Under the pieces are notes generated by a model. It was not told where the DNA came from. It searched no databases and worked only from the letters and a program-made list of their open reading frames with translations. From Hydrogenophaga sp. (GTDB lineage: Bacteria; Pseudomonadota; Gammaproteobacteria; Burkholderiales; Burkholderiaceae_C): 64,000 nucleotides of DNA. How positions within the stretch are numbered: position 1 is the stretch's first letter; each line of letters begins with the position of its first letter. Shown one piece after another: positions 60,668-64,000 of this stretch. The stretch lies in NCBI RefSeq assembly GCF_014773545.1, contig NZ_SDDV01000003.1, forward strand, positions 62,001 to 126,000, in the 5' to 3' direction. The position numbers and the translations under genes are program-made.

Positions 60668-61204
60668 TCAGTCCTGGGCCTTGGCGTAATTGGCGATGCC
60701 GTCCATGATCTCCTGGTGAGCGGCGTCTTTGCCCTCCCAGCCGATGATCTTGACCCACTTGCCGGGCTCGAGGTCTTTGTAGTGCTCGAAGAAGTGCTGA
60801 ATGGTCTTCAGGCGCATCGGGTTCAGATCTTCCGGCTTTTCCCAGCGGCTGTAGAGCGAGAGCAGCTTGTTGGTCGGCACCGCCAGCACCTTGCCGTCTT
60901 CGCCGGCCTCGTCCTGCATCTTCAGAATGCCGATGGCGCGGCAGGTCACCACCACACCCGGAAACAGCGGCACCGGGGTGATCACCAGCACGTCGACCGG
61001 GTCGCCGTCGCCGGAAATGGTCCTGGGCACGTAGCCGTAGTTGGTCGGGTAGTGCATCGCCGTGTTCATGAATCGGTCCACGAAGATGGCTCCGGTAGCT
61101 TTGTCCACTTCGTACTTGATCGGGTCGGCGTTCATCGGGATCTCGATGATGACGTTGAACGCTTCAGGAACATTGTTGCCAGGGGTGACGTTGTCGAACG
61201 ACAT
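60668..61204 (-). CDS. ppa: Inorganic pyrophosphatase, soluble
   Basis: Family I pyrophosphatase, 178 residues from [20 protein letters not shown]. Active-site block [19 protein letters not shown] is complete, with KYEVDK and WEGKDAA. Divergent from hppA, a membrane pyrophosphatase with overlapping activity that is interrupted here. Confidence 0.96.
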   Translation of the reverse strand: MSFDNVTPGNNVPEAFNVIIEIPMNADPIKYEVDKATGAIFVDRFMNTAMHYPTNYGYVPRTISGDGDPVDVLVITPVPLFPGVVVTCRAIGILKMQDEAGEDGKVLAVPTNKLLSLYSRWEKPEDLNPMRLKTIQHFFEHYKDLEPGKWVKIIGWEGKDAAHQEIMDGIANYAKAQD

Positions 61205-61459
61205 AGAGTGGGGTGCAGATGGGTTGATAGTGAAAAAACCAGACTTCAGGCCAGTATCCACCCCGATTTTACTGGTCTGAAGCTGACTTTTTGAGTCGGA
61301 TCATTTTCTGTTTGACACGTTTGCGGCCAAATTCCAGCAGTTGGCCAATCGCCCTGCCCCGCCGCACACAAGCGCAGCGGCCGCACGCGAGGAAGCAACG
61401 CCGCCGGGGCCACCCTTGGAAGCGTTGTCCCTTTCCGTCGTAACAAGCGGGGGAAACCT

Positions 61460-61958
61460 ATGGTTGGACAATCTGCGCTGATCTTTGCGTTGGTTTGCGG
61501 GCTGCTGGCAGTCGCTTATGGCTTCTGGTCGCGCCGCTGGATTCTTTCTCAAGACCCGGGCAACGCCCGCATGCAGGAAATCGCGGGCGCCATCCAGACC
61601 GGCGCCGCGGCTTACCTGGCGCGTCAGTACAAGACGATTGCCATCGTCGGCGTGGCGATCACGCTTTTGATGCTGATTTTTCTCGAACCCTTGAGCGCCC
61701 TGGGCTTCGTGCTCGGCGCCGTGCTCTCGGGGCTGTGCGGCTACATCGGCATGAACATCTCGGTGCGCGCCAACGTGCGTACCGCGCAGGCCGCCAGCCG
61801 TGGCATCGGGCCCGCACTCGACGTGGCGTTTCGCGGCGGCGCCATCACCGGCATGCTGGTGGTTGGCTTGGGGCTGCTGGGCGTGGCCGGCTTCTTCTGG
61901 CTGCTGGTGGGCAACAGCAATTTCACCCCGGTCGCCAACCTGAGCCAGTTGCTCAACC
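61460..61958 (+). pseudogene. hppA: Membrane pyrophosphatase HppA, N-terminal part (split by IS607-type element)
   Basis: First 166 codons of the proton/sodium-pumping pyrophosphatase, starting [20 protein letters not shown] with GGGGG before the ATG. Membrane helices and the [18 protein letters not shown] motif are intact. The frame runs LSQLLN into the element and soon stops. The remainder resumes at 63892 as [20 protein letters not shown] after removal of the element. hppA proteins are ~680 residues, so most lies beyond the window. Confidence 0.9.
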
Positions 61959-62120
61959 GTTCGTCCATACCTACGCAAAGCTAACCATAGGTAGCTTTGC
62001 TGCTGGATTCCTGCTTCACCGAGGCTGGTTTCGTCTTGAGCTTGCGCCCAAGGCCAGAGCCAACTTCTCCACAGGCTGACACGGTGGAACTCACCGCCAG
62101 ATTTCTTAAATTGATTGCTG
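61959..62120 (-). ncRNA. Predicted omega-RNA region of the TnpB element
   Basis: TnpB proteins use an RNA covering the tnpB 3' end and the element's right end, with the guide taken from flanking DNA. The 3' end of tnpB here includes the CAAAGCTA/TAGCTTTG hairpin and the element ends at 61959, so the guide would start GGTTGAGCAACTGGCTCA, hppA sequence. Boundaries are inferred, not seen. Confidence 0.35.
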
Positions 62121-63183
62121 CGTTCACATCGCGGTCGTGATCCGCGCCACAGGCAGGACAAGCCCACTCGCGCAGCGCCAGCGGCAAGGTTTCCAACTTA
62201 TGTCCGCAGTCCGAGCACGTCTTGCTGCTCGGATACCAGCGCTCAGCCAAGACGATCACGCCACCGCGCTGTGCCGCCTTGTACTCCAGTTGCCGGCGGA
62301 ACTCGAAGAAGCCCATGTCGGAAACAGCCCGCGACAAGCGCCGGTTCTTGACCATGCCGCGCACGTTCAAATCCTCGATGCCGATGGTGTGAAACCGGCG
62401 CGTCAGATCAGTCGTGAGTTGGTGCAGCCCATCCTTCCTGACATTGCCGATTCTGGCGTGCAGCCTGGACAACCTGGCCTTGGCCTTCTTGCGGTTCGCC
62501 GAGCCTTTGACCTTGCGCGACAAGCCGCGTGAGAGTCGTCTCAACCGGCACAGCAAAGCCTGGTGCGCCTTTGGCCCCGTGATGATTTCTCCCGTTGAGA
62601 GTGTCGCCAGTGCCGATACGCCCAAATCCACACCCACCGCGCCTTGGTTTTTGGCTTCTGGCACGCGTGAATCGTCCGGGGTATCGACGGTGATGCTGAC
62701 AAACCAGCGGTCGGCCACACGGGAGACCGTGGCCGACATGATCTTGCCAGTGAAGCGCAAGGTCTCACGCATCCGCACCCAGCCCAGATGGGGGATGCGG
62801 ATGCGGGAGCCGTCGATGTCGAATTGGTCGTTGCTCAGGCTGAAACGGTCATGCAGACCTTTCTTTCTGAACTTCGGGAATTTGGCGCGGCCAGCGAAGA
62901 AGTTCTTGAAGGCCGCGCCCAACTGGATGATCGCCATCTGCGGCGCGTTCTTGGTGACTTCCAGCATCCACGGGAACTGCTCGGCCTTGATGCTGTTGAG
63001 GTGGCGGCGCAGCGCCATTTGTGACGGCTTGGGCAGGATGCTGTCGTGTTTCCATGCTTCGTACTGCCGCTGCCATTCGGCCAGCGCCCAGTTGTAGGCA
63101 AAGCGCGCCGTCCCCGCGGCACGGGCAAAGTAAGTCGCCTGCACGTTGTTCGGATCGAGCGCTATTCGGTGGGCAATCAGCAT
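61981..63183 (-). CDS. tnpB: TnpB RNA-guided nuclease (IS607-associated)
   Basis: 400 residues. RuvC residues Asp186 (GVDLGVS), Glu270 (IGIEDLN) and Asp352 (HDRDVNAA) are all present, as is the zinc site Cys323, Cys326, Cys342 and Cys345. It is therefore likely active. ATG 63183 overlaps tnpA by 7 nt. TnpB cleaves the empty donor site and favours element retention. Confidence 0.93.
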   Translation of the reverse strand: MLIAHRIALDPNNVQATYFARAAGTARFAYNWALAEWQRQYEAWKHDSILPKPSQMALRRHLNSIKAEQFPWMLEVTKNAPQMAIIQLGAAFKNFFAGRAKFPKFRKKGLHDRFSLSNDQFDIDGSRIRIPHLGWVRMRETLRFTGKIMSATVSRVADRWFVSITVDTPDDSRVPEAKNQGAVGVDLGVSALATLSTGEIITGPKAHQALLCRLRRLSRGLSRKVKGSANRKKAKARLSRLHARIGNVRKDGLHQLTTDLTRRFHTIGIEDLNVRGMVKNRRLSRAVSDMGFFEFRRQLEYKAAQRGGVIVLAERWYPSSKTCSDCGHKLETLPLALREWACPACGADHDRDVNAAINLRNLAVSSTVSACGEVGSGLGRKLKTKPASVKQESSSKATYG

Positions 63184-63839
63184 GAGGCTGCCTCCACGGC
63201 TTGCTTCACGCCATCGAGCAGCTTCTGGTTCTTGCGCGAGCGGCTGCCGTACAGGCGGGCGCTGAACACAGTGATGATCTCCAGCACGTCTTTCGCCAAA
63301 TCTTCCTCCGCGTCTGTACCCTGCTGCGCAGGGCTGGCGTCGCTCCGCGAGTTCGTATCCACACCTTTGTTGATGATGAGCACCTCCACGTCTTTCGCTT
63401 CGCAGATTGCAAAAACCAGTTCCGCGCCAAAGCGCAACAGACGGTCTTTGTGGGCGATGACCAGGCGACCGACACGCCCCTCGATGATTTCGTCGAGCAG
63501 CCGTTTCAAGCCTTTCTTGTTGTAGTTCATGCCGGAGCCCAGATCGGCAATCACCTCGAACGTCCAGCCCTGCTTGGCGCAGTAGAGTTCGAGCACCTGC
63601 TTCTGCCGTTCCAGATCATCTTTCTGGTCATGACTGCTAACACGGGCGTAGGCGATGGTTTTACGGTCTTCCTGCGCGGCATGGAACCATTCCGGCTTGA
63701 GCTTGGCCAGATCATACCGGCGCTGCCGCCCCGCCGTGCGCTCCGGGATCAGCTTACCCTCGACCTCCCAGCGCCGCAGGGTTGTGATCGACACACCCAA
63801 CGCTTCAGAGGCTTCGCCTATCGCTACATATCTGTCCAT
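63177..63839 (-). CDS. tnpA: IS607-family serine recombinase TnpA
   Basis: 220 residues from [21 protein letters not shown]-terminal MerR-like helix-turn-helix, then the small serine-recombinase catalytic domain with [16 protein letters not shown] (nucleophile Ser68) and [12 protein letters not shown]. The frame is open 12 codons further upstream (63875). TTGACA lies upstream within the element as a possible -35. Confidence 0.92.
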   Translation of the reverse strand: MDRYVAIGEASEALGVSITTLRRWEVEGKLIPERTAGRQRRYDLAKLKPEWFHAAQEDRKTIAYARVSSHDQKDDLERQKQVLELYCAKQGWTFEVIADLGSGMNYNKKGLKRLLDEIIEGRVGRLVIAHKDRLLRFGAELVFAICEAKDVEVLIINKGVDTNSRSDASPAQQGTDAEEDLAKDVLEIITVFSARLYGSRSRKNQKLLDGVKQAVEAASC

Positions 63840-63891
63840 ATTGCGCAGTGTTGCATAGATATAGATAGATGTCAAGCGAACTGTTTAAACC

Positions 63892-64000
63892 CCTTGATCG
63901 GCTTTGCCTTTGGCGCTTCGCTGATCTCGATCTTCGCGCGTCTGGGCGGCGGCATCTTCACCAAGGGCGCCGACGTCGGCGCTGACCTGGTCGGCAAGAT
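63892..64000 (+). pseudogene. hppA: Membrane pyrophosphatase HppA, continuation after the IS element (partial)
   Basis: Reads on from the interrupted first part: [20 protein letters not shown] and then the conserved [14 protein letters not shown] region, which in intact hppA precedes the substrate-binding EDDPRNP motif. Runs off the window. No start codon of its own is evident, so the protein is not made unless the element is excised. Confidence 0.9.

Larger units (their letters stand above)
61959..63891 (-). mobile_element. IS607-type insertion sequence in hppA
   Basis: About 1933 bp carrying tnpA (serine recombinase) and tnpB. hppA sequence ends ...CTCAACC at 61958 and resumes CCTTGATC at 63892; the CC at the junction is shared, as expected for IS607 elements, which join at a dinucleotide and leave no target duplication. 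Removing 61959-63891 restores the hppA frame exactly. The end near tnpB forms a hairpin with arms CAAAGCTA/TAGCTTTG. Confidence 0.85.

Overview
The window is about 64 kb of GC-rich DNA. Gene order and protein sequences point to a betaproteobacterium of the Comamonadaceae/Burkholderiales type. The blocks asd-fimV-truA-trpF-trpB-trpA-accD, TPR protein-lolB-ispE-tRNA-Gln-prs-rplY-pth and etfB-etfA-acyl-CoA dehydrogenase are typical of that group. This assignment comes from recalled gene order and sequence resemblance; no database was searched.

Layout. 1-1 kb: 3' end of a PEP synthase regulator and a transposase scrap. 1-9.6 kb (minus strand): asd, fimV, truA, trpFBA, accD. 9.9-11.3 kb: a YegQ/TrhP-type U32 protein, then an IS1380-like remnant. 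12-20.5 kb: an ECF sigma factor with a DUF1109/NrsF-type membrane anti-sigma factor, an operon around an ArsS-like radical SAM protein (two TIGR0428x glycosyltransferases, a SelD-associated FAD oxidoreductase, an MTA-phosphorylase-type enzyme), and a divergent TVP38-flavoprotein fusion with a DoxX remnant. Three copies of TGTAACC-N16-CG, one in front of each of these three units, suggest a single sigma-factor regulon. 20.8-23.3 kb: glmS and a divergent Lrp/AsnC regulator across an AT-rich gap. 23.6-31 kb: outer-membrane/isoprenoid/PRPP/translation housekeeping genes, a ferredoxin, coaD and a DUF411 protein. 31-38 kb: DUF1631, DUF1415, ettA and a class A penicillin-binding protein. 38.5-42.9 kb: a 1432-residue type IIG-like restriction-modification protein. 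43-47.7 kb: nitronate monooxygenase, acyl-CoA dehydrogenase and etfAB. 48-53.2 kb: orn, an M48 protease, pterin dehydratase, rsgA, and a second TVP38-flavoprotein fusion that has lost its redox centre. 53.3-58.3 kb: a three-gene ABC exporter and a cysteine hydrolase. 58.5-60.6 kb: three bactofilins interleaved with two small arginine-rich membrane proteins. 60.7-64 kb: soluble pyrophosphatase ppa, and the membrane pyrophosphatase gene hppA split by an IS607-type element (serine recombinase plus TnpB).

The signals most worth following are the ECF-sigma regulon around the radical SAM operon, the TnpB element sitting in frame-restorable position inside hppA, the three-bactofilin cluster, the catalytically stripped TVP38-flavoprotein paralogue, and a 98-bp terminal-inverted-repeat element that now forms the pterin dehydratase/rsgA junction. 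Several genes also carry a -10-like hexamer 6-8 nt before the start codon, which would make leaderless mRNAs.
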